DNA from: Euwallacea fornicatus
Lineage: Eukaryota > Arthropoda > Insecta > Coleoptera > Curculionidae
Assembly (NCBI RefSeq): GCF_040115645.1
Contig: NC_089557.1
Location: 620,001 to 684,000, forward strand
Length of the DNA stretch: 64,000 nucleotides
Direction: 5' to 3'
The notes beneath the pieces were generated by a model. The model did not search any database. It had not been told where the DNA came from and was given only the letters and a program-made list of their open reading frames with translations. Shown in pieces: positions 38,018 to 48,644 of the stretch (positions within the stretch are counted from its first letter, which is position 1; every line of letters starts with the position of its first letter). The position numbers were made by a program, and so were the translations under genes.

Positions 38018-39050
38018 ATGGAGGAGAGCGAGGCTTCGAGTGAAGGAACCAGTCACAGGTATCATTACTCCCTAGATTCAACTGTTCCATCTTAATCGCC
38101 CCCCCGTAGGTCTTCAGGTAGACCCCCAGCTCCAAGAACGCCCGTTGGTCAGCACCCGGACGATGAGTTCTACGACATGGGCCACAAGAACAGGGGCATA
38201 GCCCTGATTTTCAATCACACACACTTCGATTCAATTATGTACAAGGAGCGAAAGGGCACCGAACACGACAGCGCTGCCCTGAGAGCATTGCTGAGGAAGT
38301 TGTCTTTTCACGTGGAGGTTTACGAGGACTATACCCTCAAAGAGATCAGGAATTCCCTGCGAGTCGGTCAGCACTCAGAGTTCGTTATTGGACAGTTTTA
38401 TATGCAATAAGGTTTCAGTGTCCAGAATGAATCATTCGGAAAATGACTGTTTGGTGATAGCGGTCCTGAGCCACGGACGCACCTCTGGACGAATAGCTGC
38501 TAGAGACAATGACTACACCATCGATGAGATGATTAAAGTTTTTAACGGACACTACTGTCCTAGTCTTGTGGGCAAACCCAAACTGTTCTTCATACAGGTT
38601 GAGCAATGATATTCCTATTATAAACCATCTAATGGCGGTCTCGTTAATTCAGGCCTGCAGAGGGGACAACCTGGACTCGGGGGTTCATGTCCAGTGCGAT
38701 TCCTCGGAAGAATCGATCGTGTATAAGATCCCCGCCATGGCAGACATCTTGATTATGTACGCTACTGTTGAGGGTAAGAAATTGACCTTCTTGTTGTTAC
38801 AACCGTTCAATCCGCGGAAACAGGATATGCGGCTTGGAGGGACCAGACGAAAGGGAGCTGGTTCATCCAGACGTTGGTCAGGAAACTGGAAGAGCACCAT
38901 AACCAAAGAGACCTCATGTCCATTCTGACCATGGTCAACAGAGAGATAGCCGTGGACTTCGAGTCGCACCATTTCAAAGATGAGTATAATGGAAAGAAGG
39001 AAATGTGCAGTATTGTCAGCATGCTTACCAGAGGGCTGTTCTTCAGGTGA
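38018..39050 (+). CDS. Effector caspase (peptidase C14A)
   Basis: A cysteine protease of the executioner caspase group, cleaving after Asp during apoptosis. Five exons: 38018-38058, 38110-38366, 38419-38597, 38653-38773 and 38824-39050, giving 274 residues. The prodomain is short (about 35 residues) with no CARD or DED, as in effector caspases such as insect drICE/Dcp-1. The large subunit shows the S1-pocket Arg in HKNRGIALIFNH (Arg42), catalytic His118 in AVLSHG and catalytic Cys161 in FFIQACRGDNLDSG. The small subunit shows YKIPAMADIL, GYAAWRDQTKGSWF with the substrate-binding Arg and Trp, and the C-terminal SMLTRGLFF. All key residues are present, so it should be active. The interchain linker is short. 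Intron 2 uses a GTCAGC donor, chosen because it keeps frame and family spacing. Orthology among insect caspases is not assigned. Confidence 0.93.
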
Positions 39051-40240
39051 TTTTGCGCCACGCTCGTGTATTTCTTTTAAGTATTAATATACGTTTGTAT
39101 GCAGACGCCATGATAACGAATTATTTTAATTTATCCGACTTCAACAATGCTCAATCGCCAATTGTTAATCGGCCATTTAATTGAAATTTGCTGGTCTTAC
39201 GCCTCTTCTATTATGTGTCTTAATTGCGCCGCAACCTGAAACCCGCCTGATTTACATAATGAGAAGAAAGGTACTTTTACCGCGATGAAATAAAGCTGAA
39301 GAAATTCGCAACGAGGAATAAATAATTTATTATTGTTTTTATGCTTATCGGCTAATTTGAAAACAACGCTTGACCTCCCCCTCCCCCCCCACCCCACCTC
39401 CCCGCCGTGTCTCCCTCCCCCATGAAACTGTATCGAAATTATCTCATACGTACGCTAACTATACCGGGGCTAGATTTCTTTTCGATTTTATTCAGGTATT
39501 TAAATAACTGTCAGGGCAGTACTCAGGGGCCGGCCGGGAGAAACCGCGCGCGGAAAGGCGTGATCGAGTCTCCGACTTCCAAATTGCGGTGAGACTTGTG
39601 ACACCTCACGCACTGCCGTGAGCAGTGATTGAGGATTTTCGCGATGATTTTCGAATAACCGGGACTTTCTTGCCAATGGCGAATGCGCCAGTTCCACTTG
39701 ATGATTAGGTCTCCAGACAATTGTGCCGCGAGCGACATCTAGCGCATCCTCCGGTACTACTTTTGCTCAGGGATATTTTTAAGGGCGCACGGAGCGAAGT
39801 ACCACTTCAGACGCTAATAATTCAAATCATTGATTTGACACGGCGCCGATTACCTCCAATTACCTCCAATTACTGCCGTGTCGGTAATGGGAGCACTAAG
39901 AAATCGTTAAAGAAAATAACGTGAAACCCGTCCTGTCTAAAAACCATACAATGATGTTAATACTCATTTATCTGTGGTCATGCAGGGGTTTAATCTTCAC
40001 GCGAGAATCGAAAAGATTACCTGGGCATGAAACCATTTAATGCGTTTTCTCAACCCAACCATACGATTTTGCTTACCCCCGTTTCGCACCGCATTTAAAC
40101 CCAATTGCTTTTCTATTCCAATTAGTTTTCTTTCGGGTTGCGGCTAGAACACACTGAAACCCGGGTGTGTGCGAATTGACAATAAATTTTTGCAGATCTC
40201 CACTGCTTACCCCGTCAGGTCAACCAGTATCAAACAGACC
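39051..40240. other. Spacer after the caspase
   Basis: About 1.2 kb without a supported gene. It holds the caspase 3' UTR with AATAAA at 39289-39294, a C-rich tract at 39373-39420, two tandem TACCTCCAAT units at 39851-39870, and probably a 5' untranslated exon of the next gene: an acceptor-like TTTTTGCAG lies just before 40197. Confidence 0.5.
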
Positions 40241-41988
40241 ATGTTCGGAAATAAGAGTTTCGCGTGGAAAACGGTCCTCTTATTATGCCTTCTTTGTGTG
40301 GTATTGGCTGAGAGCGTAAGGCAGAAGAAAGATGTCCATCATATGATAGTTTTGAAGGACAAGGCGAGGTCCACGAGGAGCCACAGGTATCTGAATTCTC
40401 CGTTTTAAATGGGCCTTTAAAAATTGACAAATTGCAGACACAAGCACCGTTCCCATGGAGCCGACCGGCACAAAAGGAGGCCCAGCGGGAAGGTGAAACA
40501 TAGCTACCCCAACTACGCTTCTGAGGAAGGTGCTAGCCATGAGAACTTTAGCGAGGAGAAGAGTACGCGTCACAAGGTATAATAATTGTAACATTGTCTG
40601 ATCAAGGTAAAATTTAAACGGGGCTAAATACGGGTCAGTCCCTTAGCAAAGGGGATATAATCAAAACAGTTTCTGATGTGAACTAACCAGATACGTGAGT
40701 GCGCAAATGCCAAAAGCTGTGCGCTTCCAAGAAAAAATCAAATATTTCGGGGCTCAATTAAAAAAGATTACTGGAAGTTTTCCTGGAAATATCCACTCAC
40801 CAGCATCACAGCCATCGAAGCATCAGGGGGCTTGCTCCGGGACGGTTTCGCGACTGCACTGCATCAGGGGGCTCGCTCCGGTGAGGTTTCGCGACTGCAC
40901 TACATCGGTCTCGACTCACATTTAACCCGAGTTCTATAATTTCGCACTTATAACACGGAAAACCGCACGATAAACGTTAGATTTCCAATTTGTTTCTCGA
41001 ACGTAAGAATTTTCAAACTATTTCCGCCATGTTGTTGTCTCGACTGAGATCGTCAAAGACTGTCGTTTATGATTCCACCAACGTCGCGCGATTTGCTTCT
41101 GTCCTTGTCGGAGCAGATATGTTAGAGGAGGACAGTAAATGACAGTTTCTTTTTAAGCCTCTTGGAAATAGATGGCCGTTGATAAATTGCGCCATCAACG
41201 ATACGTGCATGACCGACGGTCACGATTTTTTTTACTTATTTTTTTTTTGCTTACGTATGTTATTGACATAGCTGCGTCATCAACGATCGATCATCCATGA
41301 TCAACGTTAGCTATTTCGATTAATTTTTGATCGACACTGGCAGACCAAGACCAGACCTTCAAAAAACCGCTATCACGACGGACGCCACAACAACTATCGA
41401 GACTCCTACTCCCCAGCGGACAGTTTCTTCCAGTCGCAGCCCTATCCGACCATCCCGGACATAAACTGGCAGCCCATCTCCTCCCAGGAGTTCTTCGGGA
41501 ACGCTCAGCCATTCAACGTCCACCCCACCCTCCAGGTGTTCCCAGGGCCGTATCAGAAGGGATCTATTCACTACTCCCAGCCCATACCCATGGAGATTAC
41601 CACCCCGTATTCCCTACCTTCCAACAGTTTTATCAGCTACGAGAGCACTTTGTATCCGCCTTTAAACTCCTATCAAACGTTCAGGACAACAACGGACTCT
41701 TATAAGCCCTACGATTACTCGGTGTTGGAGCATAAGACTACCTCCTCGAATTGGGAGGGGAGCAATAAGATTCCGATCGATACCACTACAGCAAGCAATC
41801 ATCCTCAAGAAGATAAAGCTGCCACACCCTTCTCTATTGTGGTGGAGGGTGCTGAGGAGGGAAAAGAGCAGAAGCAGAATAAAGAGGTGAAAAAGGAAGA
41901 GGGGACTGTCAAGGGCAGTAGGAAGAAGCCGAGAATAAGGGGCCGTGGAGAGAGCAAGTTCCAGTGGGGGCAAAAGGAAGGGGTGTGA
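40241..41988 (+). CDS. Secreted basic/tyrosine-proline-rich protein, unknown function
   Basis: Not recognised. Three exons, 40241-40386, 40438-40576 and 41344-41988, join in phase to 309 residues. Residues 1-25 form a signal peptide with the hydrophobic core TVLLLCLLCVVLAES. After it the protein is His/Arg/Lys-rich (HKHRSHGADRHKRRPSGK), with multibasic sites that a furin-like protease could cut. The middle part is rich in Tyr, Pro, Ser, Thr and Gln and has no Cys. The last 60 residues are Lys/Glu-rich and end in GRGESKFQWGQKEGV. The lack of Cys and low complexity fit a disordered secreted protein or a precursor rather than an enzyme. An in-frame upstream ATG lies at 40169, but 40241 gives the clean signal peptide. 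An ATTAAA poly(A)-like signal is at 42121. The gene sits between family members B and C and the caspase. Confidence 0.7.
40821..40901. repeat. Tandem duplication of a 41-base unit
   Basis: Two copies, 40821-40860 and 40862-40901, begin CATCAGGGGGCT and end GTTTCGCGACTGCAC, with a few differences between. They lie in intron 2 of the secreted-protein gene. Confidence 0.85.
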
Positions 41989-42321
41989 TCTGGTATTGTA
42001 ACTGTTGCTCCAACGGGATTTGCAATTTTTTTAATGTTTTTTATTGTTTTTTTTCTGATATTTATTGTTAATATTAACGACGAATGCGTTATTAGGGAGT
42101 AAGAGACATGAGTACACATAATTAAAGCTTTTTTTGTAATTTGATATGATAAGATTAGCTAACTGCTATGAGATAAAAAAAATGTCCTGTAATAGAAACA
42201 ATGGAATTGTATGGATATTAAAATCCTCCCATTAATAATATGGGCAGAATCCACCACAACGATACTTATTGGAGCAAAACCATCAGAACCCTTTATTGAT
42301 ATGTCTCGAATCATTGAGACC
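41989..42321. other. Convergent 3' region
   Basis: Contains the 3' ends of the secreted-protein gene (ATTAAA at 42121-42126, plus strand) and of four-span gene C (AATAAA on the minus strand at 42292-42297, 25 bases past its stop). Nothing else is supported. Confidence 0.6.
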
Positions 42322-43995
42322 TCACAACTTGGTGCCTGTAACCAAAAGTAAATCAAACGCGCAATAAACCATCGCCGAACAACTTACACTGCATACTCTC
42401 AGTTTTATTATCTCCAGCCCTCCTAAACTCCATAAGAAATTGAGGAAGGGAACCCTCTGGACTTAAATAAGACCAAGGCATCAAGCCTTTAGTTGCAGGC
42501 GGTAGCTGCAATTAATTCATTCTTTGGAATGCAACATATACTAAGAACTCGGCCCACCAAACGTACCCGCACCAACTCATTGCGTGCCGCCTGAGGGGAG
42601 GGTACCAAGGAAAGCCCGCTGGTCACATCGGAAAATCTCCTGAACCCCCCATCATCATTAAATTGCAATTCAGATGGCATCTTAACATTATCAGACGAAT
42701 TTTCATTGAAACTTAAGTAACTGTCGTCTCGACTGTACGAACCTCCTGATGATGCTTTATTGAAAGAGACGGAGCTCTTGCGATAGTGTTTGGTGTTGAC
42801 GGGAGATTTGATGGGGGTGGTCATGGTGCTGTTTGCTTCGATTGCTCCATAGAATCGCTGCCAGTTGCGTATTCTTGCCTCTGACGAGTTTGGATCAACT
42901 GTTAAGCATCGTTAAAGCAGACCCTTTAATCAGATGGTCAGTGATATTATACGTACTTATTGATCTGGATCTTCTGGTGGTTAAAGCTCTTCGACCATGT
43001 GGCTTTATAGTTCTGGGTGTTATATCCGGAATGGCCACAAACAAAACTACGAAGAAGCAGACAACGTTCAACAGCCACACGAAGAAAACTCTTGACAACA
43101 AGATGACTACAACTGTCGTAGGCACAGCTGGGAGCACTTCGGAGCTGGGAAGTGCGTCGTAATGGACGAAAGCTGTGTAGTTTCGAACCCCAACGAAGCG
43201 CAGCCACGAAGTATAACTCTAGATTGCACGATCTCTCACCTGCATCTGAGGCAATAAATCTATACTCACTTGGATATAGATGAGGTCCAGACCGTATTGC
43301 ACTGAAGATACCACATCTAGGAAGTTTATAAAAGTGCTGCACAACAGCCAGGGACCGTAAAAGAAGATGGAGAGAAACTTCTTTTTAATTTTGCAACAGG
43401 CGCTAGCTATAGAAGTTAGATTACATTATGGGGCACGCTGTGTAAGTGTATAATGAAGCGACCCTCACCAGCCAGCCCAAAAGCTGTGAGCAGCCAGATT
43501 GCATCAGCAATAAAGAACACTGCCAGGTACAACTCGGATCTTTTCACTGCATTGCTTTCACCAGGCAAACTGGCCTTCTGAAGTACCTCTCGGAGAAAAT
43601 TGTACAAGTCATCAGACACCAGTGATTCAGTGAACCTGAGGTGAGCAAAGGGCACAGAGCGGTTGAGGAACATCGTTTCGTCCTTTAGTTTGATGGGGCC
43701 GCAGGACTGCTCTATGTAAGTATGAAATTCTATCATAACATACTGCTGTATACGTGAGTGGGCTTACTGAAGAAGTAGGTGAGGTACACGAAGACTACGT
43801 CGTAATATGAAGGCTCGATCTGGCAAATTGCGAGTAAATAGGCGTAGGTGACCCAAAATATGTGAATTATCGTTTGAAGCTGTACGAGACAGTGGAATTT
43901 GTACGTGAAAAATAAACCGAATCTCTAATACTCACGATTGTCCATGCCGATATGAGGATTACGCTTACACGAATGTTCTTGGGTGAGTCTAGCAT
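42322..43995 (-). CDS. Four-span membrane protein C (inverted paralog of A and B)
   Basis: Function unknown. Eight minus-strand exons: 43995-43936, 43879-43768, 43711-43469, 43406-43270, 43218-42957, 42898-42567, 42505-42388 and 42335-42322. They join in phase to 425 residues. The first exon (MLDSPKNIRVSVILISAWTI) ends in phase 0 inside span 1, and exons 2 and 3 end in phase 1, exactly as in genes A and B. Spans lie at about 8-36, 115-138, 150-175 and 208-240. ILLSRVFFVWLLNVV is the equivalent of the family signature LAARGYVLWLVN. Differences from A and B are a longer first loop with a Cys, an extra intron between spans 3 and 4, and a long Ser/Asn-rich tail ending SMQCTKL. The last two exons rest on splice sites, phase and a poly(A) signal 25 bases after the stop. 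Confidence 0.72.
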
Positions 43996-44367
43996 GCCCA
44001 ATTTTATTTTGTTTGCATCTTAAGATACGTCACAAGGCTGCTACTGCTCTCGATCCCAGGTAAAACTCGCTGAATCGTTTCAGTATCAGTTGATTTTGGG
44101 TCAAAATAAATTGGCTTATCTGTAGAGATAGCAGGTGTACACTGCTGTTTGTACGGAGAGCGGTTTATATAGGGGCAATTGTGTCTTGATAACATGTAAA
44201 AAATGTGTTTTACAGATAAGCCATGAGGAAAAAATACACGAGTTCCTGTGCATGTGTGTATATTGCAAGTAGTAAATACGCAAATTGATAATACACCAGA
44301 ATCATATGATATGTACATAACAAAATTCTTAGTAATAAGCGCTGATCAGATCCTATGTTTAAAGGTC
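43996..44367. other. Spacer upstream of four-span gene C
   Basis: Should hold the promoter of gene C and the 3' UTR of the next minus-strand gene. A 104-codon minus frame here (44,004-44,318) has no recognisable features and is taken as chance. No clear AATAAA was seen for the gene that ends at 44368. Confidence 0.45.
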
Positions 44368-45902
44368 CTATTTCCTGAAATGGAAGGGTTGCTTCTGCGT
44401 TAAAATCGACACATCCTGATTAACACTCTCATTTATGGATAAATCCGACTCCATTAACCTCCTCTCAATGGACTGATCAAGCCTCCTGGCCACCCTCTGC
44501 TCGTGTTTAGTGACGACTTGCCCACCCACTCGTTTCTTAATACTTTCTGGCAATTTCACATCCACAACTTCAGTGACCAGCTTATACTTCGCTGGCGTAT
44601 ATATCACTGAAGGAATTTGGCAATTCAAATCCGAAGCAATATCTTGGGGAATATTTTCCTTCTGCTCCCTGACCAATTTTATTTCAGATTTTAATTTGGT
44701 TTCTGGCACTTTAACCATGGGACAGTACTTGGGACCACTTTTAATGTAAACCCCCACAGGGCTTATGATGTTCCTTAAAGCAGGATTAGTGGTTTTACAA
44801 GGGGTTATGAGCCTCTTGGGTGGTTTGCTCAGAGGAGGCTTAAATGCTAAGGTTGACTGTGGTTGGCGCTTGAGTTGTGGCAATTTTGATTTGAAGTTAG
44901 ACGTCTGCTTAATAGGTAGCTGCTTATTCAAGGCAGACTGAGGTGCATCTTTGGATTTATCATGCTCTTGCTTACTTCCAGTTTTTTCCATAAGGCCCAA
45001 CAGCCTATTCATTTCTTCAAAAGTATTGTTCAAATCATCCAAACTATCCTTTTTCTCCCATGACTCCTTACTTTGGTTATTCTTATTCATATCCCTGATG
45101 TCTTCTGCTTCAAGATTTGGACTACAGACATCTCTTCCAGCGCAACTCTCAGTGTAACTCGTTGCATTATCAGAATACTCCAGAAAACTAGAGTCAGGGC
45201 TTGCATATACAGGAGAATAAGCGTATCTTGAAGAAGCACACAAATAATCTTCATCTCCTGATTGCTCCTCTTCTGATTCACTGCTAAGGACTATTACACC
45301 TTCTTCATTGTGAACTAGTCCTTGAGAACAATGCGTGTCAGAAGCATCAGGTTTCATATACTCTGTTGAAAGTTCATTTTTAAAAACTTGTGGTTCAGAC
45401 GCGAGACTTAGGTTCAAAGCAGTGCAATAAGAAGATTCTGTTTGATAATCACATTCCCTGGCTAAATCAGGGGCTTTGTTGGTGATGCTGGTGTCGTTTT
45501 GAGCTGTGCAATATGAGCTTACACCGGAGGAAGAAGGCTCGTTTATTACTTCTGAGAGTTGTTGAATGAAGTCTGTGTGCAGATGTTCAGTCGAGTCTGA
45601 ATCACTACGGAATGAAACTTGCTGCTTGGAAACTTCTGGAGTAGGTTTGCTGGCTGAAGAGATGTTGAGATGTTCATATTTGGCTCTGGAATAGGGAATG
45701 TTTGAATCGAAAATTCGGCTACAAAATATGTAAATTCAATGGTGTTTTAAACTTACATGCATGAGTGCCTGACTTTGATGTCTTTGGGTATGCCTTTCAA
45801 GATATCTGATTTAGCTTCTTTCATCGAATATGGGCCAAAGACTATACTGTCGTCCGAATTGAATGAATATTCTTGTTCGTCCTGGGACTTATTGGATTCC
45901 AT
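44368..45902 (-). CDS. Disordered protein with SIM-like and KEN-box-like motifs
   Basis: Not recognised. Two minus-strand exons, 45902-45757 and 45718-44368, join in phase to 498 residues. The chosen start is the first ATG in frame, with good context (GAAATGG). Most of the protein is low-complexity, Ser/Glu-rich in the N-terminal half and Lys/Pro-rich in the C-terminal half, so probably disordered. Visible short motifs are VIVLSSESEEE at about 190-200, a hydrophobic core plus acidic/Ser run typical of SUMO-interaction motifs; a helix-like LDDLNNTFEEMNRLLGLME at about 275-295; NPALRNIISPVGVYIKSG at about 360-377, possibly a conserved linear motif; and EQKENIPQ at 400-407, a KEN-box-like degron. 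Together these hint at a cell-cycle or nuclear protein, which is inference. It shares a 390-bp divergent promoter region with MRRF. Confidence 0.75.
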
Positions 45903-46292
45903 TTCACGGCATTCAAACAAAAACAAAAAATTTAATAATACTTTCACAAAAAAGGCTCTACAGACGAACTGGAAAATTAAGGATGGTAAAAACGGTTATT
46001 TCAAATAATTATCAACCAAAACTGTCAAATGGTAATAATCAAATTTCTAGTAGTTATGCAACCAGGGATGCTATTCATGTCGTTTGACAATATCTATTTT
46101 CGTCTTAATCCGAGGGGTAGACGGAGATCAGAATATAATCTTTGTCGCTTTATAAACTGCCATAAATTAAAAATTAAAATTTCACCATATTATAACCTCA
46201 ATTTTGGGCCCCAAAACAACTTTTTTCGTTTAAAAATTTGCTCAAATTTAAAAGAAAAAAACCTATAATCACTTGTAGATTTTTGATGGAAA
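45903..46292. promoter_or_regulatory. Divergent promoter region, disordered protein and MRRF
   Basis: 390 bases separate the two start codons. AT-rich; no distinctive core-promoter motif was seen. A shared promoter is inferred from the head-to-head layout. Confidence 0.5.
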
Positions 46293-47281
46293 ATGTACCT
46301 CACTCGAAGAATTTCTTATGTATTATGTAACAGTCCTGCTTTTCGTCAGCTTCAGCACTCACCGATTGTCACAAATTCTGCCTCGAAACGTTGCACTTCT
46401 CTAGAAAAGCAGGGAATACGTAGTGTTTTGATAGAAATTAGGAATTGCAATGCCATTTCAATCAGAACTTATGCCAAAGGAAAAGACAAGAAAAAAGAGA
46501 AAGGTTTGTCCAGAACCTTTGTAGGTTCCTTTTTAAGCTATATTGATTTACTCAAAAGGGGCCCTTGTGTTAACCTCTCTAGTGTTTTAGGCAAATCCAA
46601 GGTAGTAGTTAATGAAAATCAAATAAATGATTTGGTTAATGTTGAGACTCTAAAAGGCCAAATGGAAAAGGCAGTTATTCAAATGGAGGAGGATTTCGTG
46701 AAGCAGTTGTCATTGAGATCAACCACTGGTTAGTAGTTACTATTCTAAAGTTGCATAAAAAATTGCTATATTGTTTAGGTGCCATCGAGTCTCTTCCAAT
46801 TAACTTAGATGGCAAAGAGCACAAGTTGCAAGAGCTGGCCCAAATCATCAGGAAAAATCCCAAAACCATAGTTATAAACTTTGTTATGTTTCCTCAAGCT
46901 ATTCCTGCTGTCTTGAAGGCATTATCTAAATCTGGCATGAATTTAAATCCACAGCAAGATGGCACGTCATTATTTATACCAATTCCTAAGTAAAACGTTG
47001 CAGTAATGTCTCTAATGTTTCTTTAACTTTACGTTTCAAGGGTGACCAAAGAGCACAGAGAGCAACTGGCTAAAAATGCTAAACAACTATTTGTCAAGTG
47101 CAAAGACTCAGTAAGGGATGTGCAAATGAAGAATGTGAAACAAATCAAGAAAAAAGACAAAGTATCCGAAGATTTGGTACGGAGTGTTGAGCAGCAAATA
47201 GTAGTAATTGCTGATCAGTTTATAGCTCAAGCTGAAAGTGTTCTTCATAGGAAGCAGGTTGAATTACTAGGAGATAAATAG
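46293..47281 (+). CDS. MRRF: Mitochondrial ribosome recycling factor
   Basis: MRRF splits mitochondrial post-termination ribosomes together with the mitochondrial EF-G2. Four exons: 46293-46503, 46591-46728, 46779-46989 and 47041-47281, giving 266 residues. The first about 65 residues are basic, with many Ser and Arg and few acids, as expected for a mitochondrial import sequence. The RRF fold follows: VETLKGQMEKAVIQMEEDF, SGMNLNPQQDGTSLFIPIP, then VTKEHREQLAKNAKQL and VSEDLVRSVEQQI in the long C-terminal helices. The order agrees with human MRRF. The first intron (87 bases) is a multiple of three without stops, so an isoform retaining it would carry 29 more residues; homology favours splicing. 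The final residues are VELLGDK. Confidence 0.93.
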
Positions 47282-47675
47282 GATGAGACCATATGAAAGA
47301 ATTGTAAGAATTTGAAGAAATCTGAAATTATATTTATTAATCGTTTTTTTATTAATTTGGTTTAAACTGATTTTCGAAAATCCCTCTCTTTCCTCTTATT
47401 TATTATTTCAATGACGCGAATCAGATTATAAAGCTGTTTCTCTTTGTATCAACAAATAGAGAAGGAGAGATACATATTCGTAAACTTTGTATCCAACGCC
47501 ATCTACCTTTTCCTAGAGACATTTTTGTCAAAATAAATCTCGAACCTCAATTTCTCATAAAAGTGACTTTGCATGATATCTCTAGAGGAAAACCGCTTTA
47601 TCATCTGCATTATTTTCAATTTTTACTAGAAAAGTGTCCTCCCGAGTTAGTGTTGCTTATTTTCATATAGAAAAA
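47282..47675. other. Spacer between MRRF and PSMA1
   Basis: Contains the MRRF 3' UTR and the PSMA1 promoter and 5' UTR. A TTTTCATATAG acceptor six bases before the PSMA1 ATG suggests a 5' untranslated exon of PSMA1 upstream in this stretch. Confidence 0.5.
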
Positions 47676-48644
47676 ATGTTCAGGAACCAGTACGACAGCG
47701 ACGTGACCGTCTGGAGTCCTCAGGGGCGGTTGCACCAAGTTGAATACGCCATGGAAGCCGTGAATCTAGGTTCAGCCACTGTGGGTCTCAAAAGCAACTC
47801 TCACGCTCTCCTCATCGCTTTAAAAAGGGCCTCCTCAGAGCTGTCGGCGTACCAGAAGAAAATTATCAATATCGATGATCATATTGGCATCACCATTTCA
47901 GGCCTTACTGCTGATGCCAGAATCCTGAGTCGATTTATGAGAGCAGAGTGTTTGAACTACAAGTATTCCCATGATATGTATTTGCCTTTGAACAGGCTGA
48001 TTTCTACTTTAGGTAAATGGGTTTTCATGACTTGAAACATGGTTGATTAATTCACCTAATAATCACCAACTTTTTTGTAGGAAACAAAATGCAGGTGTGC
48101 ACCCAACGATATGACCGCCGTCCTTACGGTGTGGGCCTTCTAGTAGCAGGTTATGATGACAAGGGACCCCATATTTACCAAACTTGCCCCTCTGCCAATT
48201 TTTATGATTGTAAAGCTATGTCGATTGGCTCTAGATCCCAGAGCGCCCGAACTTACCTTGAAAAGCACCTGGATCAACTGGGTAACTGCAGCTTGGAGGA
48301 GCTTATTAAGCATGGACTGAGAGCATTGAGAGACACTCTACCTGCTGAAGTTGACTTGTCCACCAAGAATGTTTCTATTGGATATGTGGGCCAAGAGCAA
48401 CAATTTAAGATTTTGGATGAGGAGGAAACTGCGCCGTATTTGAGACTGATTGAAGGTGAAGAAAGGAGGGGGGCTCCACCAGAAAAACCTTTGGGACCTT
48501 TGAGGTAAGGATCTGGTTATGTGAAGATGAGAGATTGTTGATTTTTTTTTTGGGATGTTTAGGGAGGACCAGGGGGACGAGCCGCGAGATCCCACCGCGG
48601 CGGTGGCCACGGAAGCGGCAGAACATGCTATGGACACCGATTAG
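47676..48644 (+). CDS. PSMA1: Proteasome subunit alpha type-1 (20S core)
   Basis: This is an outer-ring alpha subunit of the 20S proteasome, structural rather than catalytic. Three exons, 47676-48012, 48081-48504 and 48563-48644, give 280 residues. The N-terminus MFRNQYDSDVTVWSPQGRLHQVEYAMEAV is the alpha-1 form of the proteasome alpha signature. DDHIGITISGLTADARIL, NKMQVCTQRYDRRPYGVGLL, GSRSQSARTYLEKHL and NVSIGYVG follow in order. The tail is acidic and Ala-rich and ends MDTD, as usual for this subunit. The start is fixed by the family N-terminus. A poly(A) signal AATAAA lies at 48673-48678. Confidence 0.97.
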
